Source: CAYWNA01 sp964459305
Lineage (GTDB): Bacteria; Planctomycetota; Planctomycetia; Pirellulales; Pirellulaceae
DNA length: 41,801 nucleotides
NCBI GenBank assembly: GCA_964459305.1
Contig: CAYWNA010000101.1
Coordinates: forward strand, 1-41,801
Direction: 5' to 3'
The notes beneath the pieces are model-generated. The model saw only the letters and a program-made list of their open reading frames with translations. It made no database searches and had not been told where the DNA came from. A program made the translations under genes and the position numbers. Each line of letters opens with the position of its first letter. Positions within the stretch are counted from its first letter, which is position 1. Below are positions 24,853 through 34,139 of the stretch, piece after piece.

Positions 24853-27816
24853 TCAGTTCCGAGACTGCCCCGATTCGATGGCTGGCCCCGTAACGGACAT
24901 GGTCCGCAACATAGCCATTTCTTGCCGAAGGTCGCGGAGACGTTTTTCTTGGTCCTCGCTGAATGAGCCTCGGCGCTGTCCGTATGTGTCCATCCAGGTG
25001 ATCAGTCGGCTCCAGTCGTCTGGGGCCAGTTTGACGTCGTAATGCCCCTGGTCGACTAGCTCGATGAGCGGATTCATTGCGGCCGCGCAGGCCCCTGCCG
25101 TGGAGAAGCCCTGGCGGTACCGGGTCGTCACGTGAGTGTTCAAACTCGGCTCGCCGTAGTTCACCAATGAGTCGTAAGACTTCGCGAGTGTAAGATCGAA
25201 CTCCGAACCGTCGGCCTCGGGCTTGTGGCATCCGGTGCAGTGTTTCTCCATCACTGGCTGCACCAACGCTTGGTAGTCGAGGGGCCAGGAGCCCGCTGGG
25301 CCGGGCGAGATTCTCGACGGCTCGCGCAAGAGGGCGGCGGCTGCAAGGCTTGGCGGCGCCGTGTTCCGCGGCTCGTGGCAGCCGATGCACGTGTGCTTCT
25401 GGCCGGGTTGTACGTAGGTGGCACTTCTCATCGTCTGCACGGCCATGCCGCGTTCGTCGAGCGCCTGCAAGAAGAAGATCACGCCCGACGGGACGCGGAA
25501 ACGGGCCGAGCCGTCTTCTTCGACAGGCACCGTTCCCATGACGAACTTGCCCGGGTCGTCACGCGTGAGCCCCATCTGTGGATAGTTCATCGATGGATGC
25601 GTCTTGGCCGGGACGCCCACCACACGCAGCTCGCGGATCGTTCCGCGCGGGATCGATTCCAGTCCTTGATACACGTCCAGCACGACCATCTCACCTTCTT
25701 GCGGGCCGGACTCGTTCGATGGTTGTGCCAGTTCTGGCGGTTTTGGGCGCGGACGAATTGGAAGCGGGTACATGGAGGAAATCGTCGGATCGCGGTAGAT
25801 AAGATTAAGATTGCCAAATCGGTCGAACAGGTAAATCCCCATGGCCGCCGTCCCGGCTGGGTCGCCGGGGTTGGTCAGTGGTTTGTCGCTCCACGTGACC
25901 AGGTAGTGATCCTCGGACAGTGGATAGGGATTGGCAAAGTACGTGCTGGGCCACGCTTCGATCTCGGGGAAAGGCACTTCGGGCGTCAACCGGGTCATCG
26001 GGCCATTGCCGTCGAAGCCCTTGCCTGTGTCCAGCAGCACCAGGCTGCCTGCCGTGTTCCCGTGATGGGCCGTCGCCGTGAAAATGATCTTGTCCGAATT
26101 GGGAATCGCTCGGGCCTCGAACATGCAATGAGGGCTGGTTGTGTAGTTGCCGAAAACAGCCCGTGCTCCCGTACCATCGGGCAACGTCGACCACAGGCTC
26201 ATGTAAGGCATGTTGTAGCGGTCGATGTAATCCCACCGCGAGTACAGGATGCGGCCATCGTGGGCCACACTGGGCGTCCACTCAAACATTTCGAACGGCG
26301 AAATCTGGCGTAGGTTCTCGCCTTCGGCGTCCATCACGTGCAGGGTGTAGACCGCCACGGGCCGATAGGGTCCGCCGCCGCAACGAACATAAGAGTCGCC
26401 CAACTCGGTGCCCAACGTCGCCATGGCGCTTTCGCGTCCGCATTGGATATGCTGTCCTCGCCGCGTGGAAAGGAAAACGATCTCGCCATTGGGCAGGTAC
26501 CGGCCGTCGAAGTCGTCGTACTTGCCTTGCGTAAGGCGCCGCAGCCCCGATCCGTCGACGTTAATTTCATACAGGTGATAGAAGGCATCCTCGGGGATTT
26601 TCGATTTATCGAGCTTGTCGACGATTCCATGGACGTGTGGGTAGTACCTACAGTGAGCGAACAGTACCTTGGTTCCGTCGTAAGATAGCTCGGGCCTGAT
26701 AATATTGCCTGGCGGAAGATCTTCCGTCAGGCAATGAAGCACCGGCTCGTCGCTCTTGAAGTCTTTCAGTACGTACATCCCGCCGCCGGGTCGCGAGAAC
26801 CAGCCGTAGTATTGGTCGCACATGTGTGTATACGTGCGCGACCCCGGCGAGACAGTAAACCAAGCCGGCGTGCGCTTGACGAGCAGCAGATCGTCGCAGT
26901 CCAACAGCGGATTGGCGAATGTCATCTTGCGAACCGTCCAGCGTGCCCGAAAGTAGAGTTCGCGTTTCAGGTCTGAAGGCAAGTTCTGCGGCTCTCCACC
27001 TGCCTTCTCGGCAATCTCATTCAGTGTCTGCAGTTCGCCTTCCACGGGGGCGCCCAGCGTCCGTAGGCTCTCGGCCAACAGCAAACCACGACGGACGACT
27101 TTATCGATCGGATACTCGGGCTCCGGTGTCGCCGCCTGGATGGACTCGTTAGCGGCGTTAGACACAATCTGATCCACCACCCTCGCGCTCTTGGTCGACC
27201 ATGGGCTTGCGCTGCTCTGAGTCGCCGGCTTGCCCAGGGCGACGTTGCGGCGCTCGTCGGGCGGATAGATCTCTACCTCGTCCAAGTGAAGATACGTCTT
27301 GCCCGGCAGTTGGATCCGCAGCCATCGCGCGTTCGCCTCGTTGAGTCGCACAGAAAGCGGCTTGTCGTCGGGATGGCCGAGGAACAGCGTACCATCGTGC
27401 TGATAGACCTCGCGCCACGCCTTTCCGTCGTCGGACAGCAGAACCCTCAGGCGTACCGCTCGATTCTGCGACCCGTCGCAGCGGTTGAAGATCAGCACCT
27501 CGTCCAACTCCATCGATTCTCGCAAATCGACCTGCCACCAAGGATCGTCTTGGCTGGCGGTATGAAACCCGTACTTGCCGTTGCGCACACCGTCACAGGC
27601 GCCGGGCGCATCCTCTTCGGGCTTGGTTGCCGGAACCTCGCGCCGCGCGGGAAGTGTGCGGACCACGTCCTGACGAAGCCAGTCCGCCTCGATCTGCCCG
27701 CGCGTCCGGACCGCTGCCCCCGCGACTCCTTCCGGTGAACCGGCCTCCGATGTGACCTGCGAGAGAACCAAAGACAGCGAGGTTGCCGCGACGACACGCC
27801 ACGATATCGCGCTCAT
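24853..27816 (-). CDS. HzsA-like secreted cytochrome/beta-propeller protein (two CxxCH)
   Basis: The ATG at 27814-27816 follows an AAAGGAG site and gives 987 residues with a signal peptide ending near TSEA. I reject the seven-residue-longer form. The order is a discoidin-like domain (about 70-190, QVDLRESMELDEVLIFNRC), a propeller (about 310-700, with ELSYDGTKVLF, HLYEINVDGSGLRRLTQG and SVAHDGRILYSRWDYIDRY), then a cytochrome region with haem motifs CIGCH (810-814) and CTGCH (860-864). It aligns by eye with the protein at 13298-16279 (for example ILYSRWDYIDR versus ILYTRWEYVDR) but lacks the third CxxCH. It belongs to the HZS-alpha-related group; catalysis is unknown. It may form a periplasmic or surface electron-transfer component. 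Confidence 0.88.
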   Translation of the reverse strand: MSAISWRVVAATSLSLVLSQVTSEAGSPEGVAGAAVRTRGQIEADWLRQDVVRTLPARREVPATKPEEDAPGACDGVRNGKYGFHTASQDDPWWQVDLRESMELDEVLIFNRCDGSQNRAVRLRVLLSDDGKAWREVYQHDGTLFLGHPDDKPLSVRLNEANARWLRIQLPGKTYLHLDEVEIYPPDERRNVALGKPATQSSASPWSTKSARVVDQIVSNAANESIQAATPEPEYPIDKVVRRGLLLAESLRTLGAPVEGELQTLNEIAEKAGGEPQNLPSDLKRELYFRARWTVRKMTFANPLLDCDDLLLVKRTPAWFTVSPGSRTYTHMCDQYYGWFSRPGGGMYVLKDFKSDEPVLHCLTEDLPPGNIIRPELSYDGTKVLFAHCRYYPHVHGIVDKLDKSKIPEDAFYHLYEINVDGSGLRRLTQGKYDDFDGRYLPNGEIVFLSTRRGQHIQCGRESAMATLGTELGDSYVRCGGGPYRPVAVYTLHVMDAEGENLRQISPFEMFEWTPSVAHDGRILYSRWDYIDRYNMPYMSLWSTLPDGTGARAVFGNYTTSPHCMFEARAIPNSDKIIFTATAHHGNTAGSLVLLDTGKGFDGNGPMTRLTPEVPFPEIEAWPSTYFANPYPLSEDHYLVTWSDKPLTNPGDPAGTAAMGIYLFDRFGNLNLIYRDPTISSMYPLPIRPRPKPPELAQPSNESGPQEGEMVVLDVYQGLESIPRGTIRELRVVGVPAKTHPSMNYPQMGLTRDDPGKFVMGTVPVEEDGSARFRVPSGVIFFLQALDERGMAVQTMRSATYVQPGQKHTCIGCHEPRNTAPPSLAAAALLREPSRISPGPAGSWPLDYQALVQPVMEKHCTGCHKPEADGSEFDLTLAKSYDSLVNYGEPSLNTHVTTRYRQGFSTAGACAAAMNPLIELVDQGHYDVKLAPDDWSRLITWMDTYGQRRGSFSEDQEKRLRDLRQEMAMLRTMSVTGPAIESGQSRN

Positions 27817-27997
27817 GGTATGACTCCTTTGTGTCACAGCGTGATAGATCTGTTCGGCTAAGTCAAGAACATTCTGCGAACGTTCTTGCTCTAAATCAGC
27901 AATTCAGAGTGCGGCGCTAGCCCTCAAATCTCATCACATCTTTTGGTTGTGAGTTAGTGTCGTGTCGTGTTCCGGCAAGAAAGTTTCTTGGCATCCG

Positions 27998-28023
27998 GGC
28001 TGGCCGCCGACAGGCGGCCAGCC
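27998..28023. terminator. Perfect 11-bp GC hairpin
   Basis: GGCTGGCCGCC at 27998-28008 pairs with GGCGGCCAGCC at 28013-28023 around a GACA loop, and is followed by TGTACGTTTTCT. On the plus strand it resembles a weak terminator. It may equally be a repeat-family palindrome. Confidence 0.45.
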
Positions 28024-28052
28024 TGTACGTTTTCTCTTAGCTTTTGGGATTT

Positions 28053-28250
28053 TCAAATGTTTGCGCAGTGTGGACAAACAACGACCGCCGCTCCGTAGAC
28101 GTTCAGAGATCCCATCTCGAAAAGGTCACCGGCCAGCACGTTCTTGCCTGAGACTCTGTCAGGGAAACGGCATTCGAGCCCTCGCTTTGGCCAGTGGGCA
28201 AGACCTGGGCGAGCATCGGCCCGGTAACTTCGGTCCGTCGGACGTGGACG
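28053..28250 (-). pseudogene. Possible 3' remnant of a gene (CPHC ending)
   Basis: The minus-strand frame is open from about 28250 to a stop at 28053-28055, with no start codon of its own apart from an internal ATG. Its last part reads like real protein (VLAGDLFEMGSLNVYGAAVV, then CPHCANI) with a CxxC pair, unlike the neighbouring frames. I cannot name the family. It could be the tail of a gene whose front was lost, or a chance frame in repeat DNA. Confidence 0.25.
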
Positions 28251-28335
28251 TCATCGACACCGGGAGACGTGAGGGGAAGAACACTCGGGTCGTGGCCGTC
28301 GACAACAGCTTCCTCAACGAAGGGAAAGAAGTCAC

Positions 28336-31029
28336 TCACAATTCCTTCGGATCGCGGGCTCGCCCGAGCATTCTTTCGAGTACCTCGACGCGTTCGGCGC
28401 CACCGATCAGATAGACGGGTTCATCGCCCACGCTGTCGAGTCCTTCGAGCCTCTTGCCCATCATGTTGTAGATGGAAACTCCGTCCATGAGTCGCTGGAT
28501 AGCGTGGTCGAACCTGATGACGGTTTTGTCCGCCCATACGATCAGCAAACTGTCTTGTGGGCGGTCAAAGCTATAGGCAAAGAGCGGGCCTTGTTCGTTG
28601 ACGGGTCTGCTGGGCTTGGTGCCGGGATGCAGGAACCAAGCCAGGGCGTTGACGGCGGGAAAGAACTTGTGCGGCCTGGGGCCGTAGTCGAACAGCATGT
28701 CGAAGTGGATGCGATTGACTTTGTTGTTCAAGCCAAGGGGCCAGGTTCGCTGATGGAAAAAGACCTTGCTGACGCCGTGGCTGAAGAGGATCACCAGGTA
28801 TTTGACGTTGTAAGCTGCGGCAGTGCGTTCGTCGCCGTTGGCGTGGTAGTGGTCGAAGCCGGCGTGTCTGTAGTTTGGATCGTCGTTGGAGTACTTGCCG
28901 TATTCCGTGTACCCAATGTCCGTCTCGATCCGGTGTTTGTGCAGAAAGTCATCCGTCTCCCGGACTTTTCCAAGAAACCGCCGGGTATCATTGTATCGAG
29001 GGTAGGTATGTTCGCTTAACAGGTCGGCTTGCCGTGCCGCATCAGCGTTTGCATCCTCGTCTTTCTCCAGATAATGCAGGCCGCAGCGCATCACTTTCAA
29101 GTCCTTGTCCACACGACTTGCCTCGTCATTGGCCATTTTCAGGAGCATGCCGTACGTGTCCTCCACGCGCCAATTGCGCGTCTTAGCGCCGTACGGCTCG
29201 TTGAGCACTTCCCACTCTCCGCTCACATCTTGGTAGCGTTCCATGCATTTGCGGACGTAGCGCCGGTAGTCCTCCATGTCCTTCGGCAAATACCACAGGT
29301 CTTCGTACGCGTCGCCCAGACGTTTCCCACGCGCCTCCGGCGGCCCGGAACTGGCCCACGACGAAGAAGGATCCGGCAGGATGGTCAGCACATGCATGTC
29401 GAACCGCCGCGCACGGTCGGAAAAGACATCCGGCGCACTGAAGTCCCATTTGCCCTTCTCGTGTTCGACATTATCCCACTTGAGCGTCCAGTCGCGCACC
29501 CAGTACACGCCTGCGTCGCGCGCAAGTCCTTGAAGCAGGTCGGAGTAATACGGATGATTCGTGCCGAAACGCGACTCCCTGTTGCCATATGTTCGGGCGT
29601 AGGGGTGGATGATGACGAAATGGTTCTGGCGCGTGTACGCAAACCCCTGGCCTTTGACGTCGGCAATCAATCTGTAGTGGCCGTTGTCGTTCACCGGAAG
29701 CCGAACGCTCTTTGCGACGGTGCCGACGGCCAAATCGAATCGCGTCTGATAGACGTCCTTTTCCTGGTAGTCGAGCACCTTCAGGTCCATCGTCGCCCTG
29801 TCCGTCTCGCTTCTGAACCAAGTCGCCGCGTCAAAGACAACCTCGTCGCCCGCGTAGTAAATTCCGCCGGGCTGCTTGGAGTGCAAGGCGACTTCGACCG
29901 GGTATCTGCTGGTGAAGCTAGTCGCGCGGTCACCCTCCTCCAGTTGCACCGCGTCGATCCACAACTGTTCTGAGAATTCCTCTGTCTGCGAGCCAATTCT
30001 GATGAATCCGAAGATGTCGCGGGCCGCGAAGGTCAACGCATGCCGCCGCCATTGGTCCGTGACGGAGACAGATTTTTGCGCTCTCGTTCCAGTCATGAAG
30101 ACAACGCCGATCTGTGCCCGCAGGTTCTTGCGGTTTGATTTCAGAGAAAGCGATAACGTGTATTGCTTGTCCCGCTCGAATCTCGTCCAGCCACGGCTTG
30201 CGCATTGCACATTCGAGAAGACGACTTTGCTCGCCTTGGGATAGTCCGGATAGCCGACGGGCACGCTGTTCTTGTGGAAATCAATCCTCGCCGACCGCTC
30301 GCCGTGGTGCGCCTCGGTCGCATCGATCTTCACCACGTTATGATCGAATCCCTCGGTGCCCCAGCCGTCAATTCCTGCCTCAAAGCTGCCGTTCCACACG
30401 ACGTTCTTTTCCGCCGGCGGCTTGCACTTGCGCACCATTTTCAAACGGATCGGATTGACCTCGATTTCATGCTTCGTTGTTTCAGCCACGAGGATGTCAG
30501 AGACATAGAGCGTGCCGGTCTCCGAGAAATAGATCTCGAACCGCGTATTCTCACACGCTTCGGTCGGATGAATGATGAGTTCCGCCTTGCTCCATTCGCG
30601 CGTCACCGGAATGCAGGTCTGATAGACGGTTCCCCACGGCTTCAGTCTCATGATACTGAGGTTGACCAATCCCCCGTTGATGTTCTCCTGTTTCAGCCAG
30701 AAGGAAACGTACAGCTTCTGCCCTTTCCGCGTTTTCACGGTGCCATCCTGTTTGAGGATGACCCAGGCATGTCCGTCCAGAGAGCGGAACCTTGTGCACT
30801 CGATTCGGAGAGCCGGTCTTCCTTCCGGTCCTTGCACCAAAGACGTCCGGCCGTCAACTTTGTTGCCGCCTTGTCCTTGAAAGTTCACCTGCCAGTGTTG
30901 CGGCATGCCGTGCTGGTCGACCTCCGCGAAATCCGCGTTTCTCAGCACATTCGGCCCGTCAGCCACGACCCGGCCGGCCGTTACGAAGACGACCAACGCG
31001 CAAATAGGCCGGATAGTTCGTCCATTCAT
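28336..31029 (-). CDS. Secreted clan-A-like glycoside hydrolase with two carbohydrate-binding-like domains
   Basis: The ATG start (31029) gives 897 residues with an export signal ending near VVADG; a GTG start three codons earlier is possible. Two CBM4/9-like beta domains lie at about 25-185 (VLRNADFAEVDQHGMPQHW) and 205-370 (VVWNGSFEAGIDGWG), then a beta-sandwich (about 380-480). A TIM-barrel catalytic domain spans about 480-800. It has WEVLNEP with the expected acid/base Glu near 611, and IGYTEYGKYS with a candidate nucleophile Glu near 709. These match clan GH-A families such as GH5 or GH39, though the exact family is unclear. It is third in a set with DUF4855 and GDPD genes (20-bp gap), pointing to polysaccharide or glycoconjugate breakdown outside the cytoplasm. 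Confidence 0.85.
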   Translation of the reverse strand: MNGRTIRPICALVVFVTAGRVVADGPNVLRNADFAEVDQHGMPQHWQVNFQGQGGNKVDGRTSLVQGPEGRPALRIECTRFRSLDGHAWVILKQDGTVKTRKGQKLYVSFWLKQENINGGLVNLSIMRLKPWGTVYQTCIPVTREWSKAELIIHPTEACENTRFEIYFSETGTLYVSDILVAETTKHEIEVNPIRLKMVRKCKPPAEKNVVWNGSFEAGIDGWGTEGFDHNVVKIDATEAHHGERSARIDFHKNSVPVGYPDYPKASKVVFSNVQCASRGWTRFERDKQYTLSLSLKSNRKNLRAQIGVVFMTGTRAQKSVSVTDQWRRHALTFAARDIFGFIRIGSQTEEFSEQLWIDAVQLEEGDRATSFTSRYPVEVALHSKQPGGIYYAGDEVVFDAATWFRSETDRATMDLKVLDYQEKDVYQTRFDLAVGTVAKSVRLPVNDNGHYRLIADVKGQGFAYTRQNHFVIIHPYARTYGNRESRFGTNHPYYSDLLQGLARDAGVYWVRDWTLKWDNVEHEKGKWDFSAPDVFSDRARRFDMHVLTILPDPSSSWASSGPPEARGKRLGDAYEDLWYLPKDMEDYRRYVRKCMERYQDVSGEWEVLNEPYGAKTRNWRVEDTYGMLLKMANDEASRVDKDLKVMRCGLHYLEKDEDANADAARQADLLSEHTYPRYNDTRRFLGKVRETDDFLHKHRIETDIGYTEYGKYSNDDPNYRHAGFDHYHANGDERTAAAYNVKYLVILFSHGVSKVFFHQRTWPLGLNNKVNRIHFDMLFDYGPRPHKFFPAVNALAWFLHPGTKPSRPVNEQGPLFAYSFDRPQDSLLIVWADKTVIRFDHAIQRLMDGVSIYNMMGKRLEGLDSVGDEPVYLIGGAERVEVLERMLGRARDPKEL

Positions 31030-31048
31030 GTGAGACACGGCCTTCCCC

Positions 31049-31996
31049 CTATCTCTTGTCTCGCACCAATTCGAAAAACGTTTGGCCCGGTTTTGAAAGA
31101 AGCGTACCGGGTCGGTGCCTTCCGACGGATTGCTTCATCAGGACCGGATCATCAGTCAATGCGTAGTCCACGCCCATCTCAAGGTAACGATCCGGCACGC
31201 AACCGGGTTGCATGTGGGCAGCGGAAGTCCGCACCATGATGCCGTATTCGTGGCAGATAGCCACCTTTTCTTTGGTCAGCCCCTTTGTGCAAAACGCATC
31301 GATACCTGCGGCTTTTAACTCCTTCATCAATTGGTGATACAATTCGTGTTGCTTCTCAGTAGGGTACCACTGCCACTTGCCGTCAATCTGCCTGCGGCCG
31401 AGAGTGTTGTCGCAATACTCCAGGCAGACTTCCGGCTCTGCAGAAGTGACTCCCTTGAGATAGTCAACGTCGGTGTGCATGACCATGCATTCCTTTTGAA
31501 TCTTGTGTTTGCGAATGAATTGGATGATCCGTTCCGCGGGAACGCCTTTCGGATGAAGATGAAGGTTTATCTTGCCTCTTGTCACCTTGACCAACTCGTC
31601 CGCGAACACCATTTCTACGTCGTCCCATATCCGATCCCCAACCGTTGTGGAATACCGAATGCCCTTTATCTGATCTGACGAGAGCGAGCTGACCGCGATC
31701 TTCCCGTCTGCTTCGGGTTGCACATACTCCTTTGGCAGAGAGGCATCGTGCCAGAGGGTGATATCCCCATCTCTGGTGAGCCTCAGGTCGACCTCGACGG
31801 CGGTCGCCTGATTCTTGATGGCATACAGGATGTTGGGTATCGAATTGTCCGGGGCGTGCACCCTACCTCCGGCTCGATGTGCCGAAATGATGAACGTGTT
31901 CTTGATCGGGCTCTGACCGGATTGCGCCGCACCCGCGCTTTGGTGTGCGCAGCAGGTCAAGAGCGCCGCAGCCGAAATCCACCATTTGATGCTCAT
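31049..31996 (-). CDS. Glycerophosphodiester phosphodiesterase family protein (GDPD)
   Basis: This 315-residue protein has a GGAAGGAG ribosome site and an N-terminal export signal. LLTCC near residue 13 could be a lipobox. The GDPD barrel begins at SAHRAGG (H40 and R41), with the metal-binding EVDLRLTRDG (E68 and D70) and the second catalytic His at LWHD (H83). Later elements include NLHLHPKG and the terminal GVDYALTDDP. The usual PENT after the HR motif is APDNS here, as in several divergent members. It should hydrolyse glycerophosphodiesters or related phosphodiesters to an alcohol and glycerol phosphate, with a divalent metal. It lies between the DUF4855 and glycoside hydrolase genes, so a glycan-linked phosphodiester is a plausible substrate. 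Confidence 0.92.
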   Translation of the reverse strand: MSIKWWISAAALLTCCAHQSAGAAQSGQSPIKNTFIISAHRAGGRVHAPDNSIPNILYAIKNQATAVEVDLRLTRDGDITLWHDASLPKEYVQPEADGKIAVSSLSSDQIKGIRYSTTVGDRIWDDVEMVFADELVKVTRGKINLHLHPKGVPAERIIQFIRKHKIQKECMVMHTDVDYLKGVTSAEPEVCLEYCDNTLGRRQIDGKWQWYPTEKQHELYHQLMKELKAAGIDAFCTKGLTKEKVAICHEYGIMVRTSAAHMQPGCVPDRYLEMGVDYALTDDPVLMKQSVGRHRPGTLLSKPGQTFFELVRDKR

Positions 31997-32101
31997 GCTG
32001 TACTCCTTCCCGAGTTCGAAACCGAATCGCGGTTAGTCCGGCCGGAACCTCCTTTGTTGACCGTGCCAAGGCGCGTATTTGTGTTCATCACCTTCTTCGG
32101 T

Positions 32102-33895
32102 TCATCGCTGGTCCTCCTTGGCAAGTGTCACAAGCTCAACTGAATCGACGTAGGCGACGCCCGCGCCGCATAATCCAATGATGGCCAGAACTTCATCACA
32201 GGGATGATCGTCGATCATGAGATGTACCGAAAGAGGCCGCCATCCCTCAGACGCCGACGTCTGCGAAACCTCGCACTGCGACCATGAGGCGGCCATTTTC
32301 CCTTCGCGGTATCTGGCCAGCCCCAGTACGAGTCCGCGGCTTGTGGATTTGATATCCTCGGGGATCTTGACACGAGCGTCAAATCGGACCATCTGTCCAG
32401 GCATCACGGGTATTCTGGCAGACTTGGCGTAAGCGCGAATAATGTTGGTCGCCGACCCCGGTTCGAGAGACAACCGCAGGCTCCATTGGCCGTGGTGCGC
32501 TTCATCCCGTGTGCGCGTCAATCTGGCAGACCGCGTTGGCCAGTCCTCGGTCCCCCGCTCAAACGAACCGTCGTTGAGAAGATTCCCGGATGATCGCGTA
32601 AAAGCGGCCAGGCGTTCTGCCATGGCTTTTCGAAGGTCCGCGAGCTTCACGTCCTCCATCAACTTCAGTCTCTCCAAAACGGTTTCCGCCTTGGCAATCT
32701 TGGCGTGCTCGTCGTTGTCGATGTGTCCTCTGCGTTTCAATTCGTCAAGCGCGACGATGGAAAGTTGCTGAACGTCCGACCGCGTCAGCCCCCCCGTCAC
32801 CCATTTGTAGAGCTTTTCATAGAAAACGTGCGTCTGGGGATCGGCGGCGATTCCGGGTAGATCATTGCCGTGGAAGTACGTCATGGCGGGATAGCGGTGC
32901 CAGTTGTGCCGCAGGGCGGCGTCCAGGTTGGCGACGTGAACCTGCTGCCACGACCAAATGCGCGGGTTGAGCAGAGTCGTGCGTGCCATGGGAGTCATCT
33001 CGACCCCGTGCAGATCAAAATCCTCGACCATCCGACTCATGTCGCGGAATATGGTCAACGGTCGCCCAGGCTCTTGTGGGTTTTGATAATTGATCTGCTG
33101 CGTCACGCAATCGAGTCCGAGTTCCCGCCAGTCGCTCCGCGGGCCTCCAAAGGACGGAATCCAGTGCATCAAGTAGCCTTTATCATGAACGTAGGACGCC
33201 AGCGTCTTGAGCACTTCATCATCGGATTTCCCTATGCCTTCATGGCCCCAATAAAAGCCGGAAAGCGTCACTCCTTTGAGTAGCCCTCGTTCAACCCGGC
33301 TGTTCCATTCGTTCAGCGCCTCATCCACGTACCACTTCAGAGCTCCGATCCGGTCGTCGTGTGTGCCCAAGTTCAGATCTCTTCCTTTGACAACGCCGAA
33401 GCTCTCCTGCCTTGCATCGGGATACGGGACAGCGACGATGACTTTTCCTTTTGCGTCGGCCTTCTCCAGGACTTGGGCAACGTCCTCGAAAGATTGGCAA
33501 AGCTTCTCCACTGCCGCCATGTAGTTGTTCAACGCGTCTTCCCAGTCCGACTTGATGGCCGGCTTGCGGTTCGTCAGAGGCAACAGATGCCTGCCGCCTT
33601 TGCAGGAAAATCCTATGAACAGGAAGCCATCGAAAAAAAGGTCTTCGTGTTGGCCTTTCTGATCACGATAGGCCGCTACCCACCCGAAGCGATCCCTCGT
33701 CCAGAAATCCGCCTTGGCACCGGAAGGATTGACGTAGATCAGAACGGTGTGTCTGCACCACAGCGGGGAACTCGTTGGACGATCTCCAAAGCCCACACGT
33801 TGATGCGGTTCCTGAGCCAAGACGGAAACCACGGGCAAGACCAGCAGGACGAGAAACAAGACTCTCTTTCGGTCGATAATGAAGCGGAGCATCAT
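32102..33895 (-). CDS. DUF4855-domain secreted protein with C-terminal carbohydrate-binding-like domain
   Basis: This 597-residue protein has a signal peptide ending near VLAQ. Residues about 40-380 match the DUF4855 pattern: VLIYVNP, the signature DLFFDGFLFIG, then KGVTLSGFYWGHEGIG, HWIPSFGG and GVEMTPMA. In the family this is a TIM-barrel-like putative glycosidase fold of unproven activity. A helical linker (about 385-425) and a CBM4/9-like domain (NLLNDGSFERGTEDW, about 425-597) follow. It is first of the three co-oriented genes ending with the glycoside hydrolase, with a spacer of about 105 bp to the GDPD gene. A GGAGATA site lies slightly far from the start. The substrate is unknown; secretion and the sugar-binding-like domain suggest a surface polysaccharide. 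Confidence 0.85.
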   Translation of the reverse strand: MMLRFIIDRKRVLFLVLLVLPVVSVLAQEPHQRVGFGDRPTSSPLWCRHTVLIYVNPSGAKADFWTRDRFGWVAAYRDQKGQHEDLFFDGFLFIGFSCKGGRHLLPLTNRKPAIKSDWEDALNNYMAAVEKLCQSFEDVAQVLEKADAKGKVIVAVPYPDARQESFGVVKGRDLNLGTHDDRIGALKWYVDEALNEWNSRVERGLLKGVTLSGFYWGHEGIGKSDDEVLKTLASYVHDKGYLMHWIPSFGGPRSDWRELGLDCVTQQINYQNPQEPGRPLTIFRDMSRMVEDFDLHGVEMTPMARTTLLNPRIWSWQQVHVANLDAALRHNWHRYPAMTYFHGNDLPGIAADPQTHVFYEKLYKWVTGGLTRSDVQQLSIVALDELKRRGHIDNDEHAKIAKAETVLERLKLMEDVKLADLRKAMAERLAAFTRSSGNLLNDGSFERGTEDWPTRSARLTRTRDEAHHGQWSLRLSLEPGSATNIIRAYAKSARIPVMPGQMVRFDARVKIPEDIKSTSRGLVLGLARYREGKMAASWSQCEVSQTSASEGWRPLSVHLMIDDHPCDEVLAIIGLCGAGVAYVDSVELVTLAKEDQR

Positions 33896-34043
33896 TGGAA
33901 TACGCCTATCTCCTCGTAGGTCGGAACGTCGTCACTTGCGTGGCTCGATGCACGGAGGTCGAAACGGGGCCGCTTCTAACCCACAACTCGATGTCTGCAG
34001 TACGTTAAGCACCCGGCCACGAGTTTTTCGACATTATGAAGCA

Positions 34044-34104
34044 TGTACGATGGCCCTCCGAGGCCGTCGAAACGCAACCGACGGCCTCGGAGGGCCATCG
34101 TACA
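34044..34104. repeat. Perfect 26-bp inverted repeat (long hairpin)
   Basis: Bases 34044-34069 are exactly complementary to 34079-34104 around a 9-base loop (AAACGCAAC). The core is GGCCCTCCGAGGCC. It lies between the 3' end of the DUF3160 gene and the DUF4855 gene's upstream region. It is GC-rich and self-complementary on both strands, so it could terminate or stabilise transcripts, but without a T-run it looks more like a REP-type element. Confidence 0.8.
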
Positions 34105-34139
34105 CAAAGGCAAAGAATTCGTGGCCATGTGCTTATGAG

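Larger units (their letters stand above)
27838..28335. other. Spacer with hairpin and a possible gene remnant
   Basis: This interval of about 500 bp holds a perfect hairpin at 27998-28023 and a minus-strand reading frame at 28053-28250 that looks like the end of a lost gene. A GTG-started frame at 28103-28339 overlaps the preceding stop by four bases, but its protein looks random. No intact gene is supported. Confidence 0.45.

Noticed and set aside
28103..28339. GTG-started 78-codon minus frame overlapping the glycosidase stop by four bases
   Set aside because: The overlap suggests coupling, but the protein looks random and a competing frame in the same DNA looks more protein-like.
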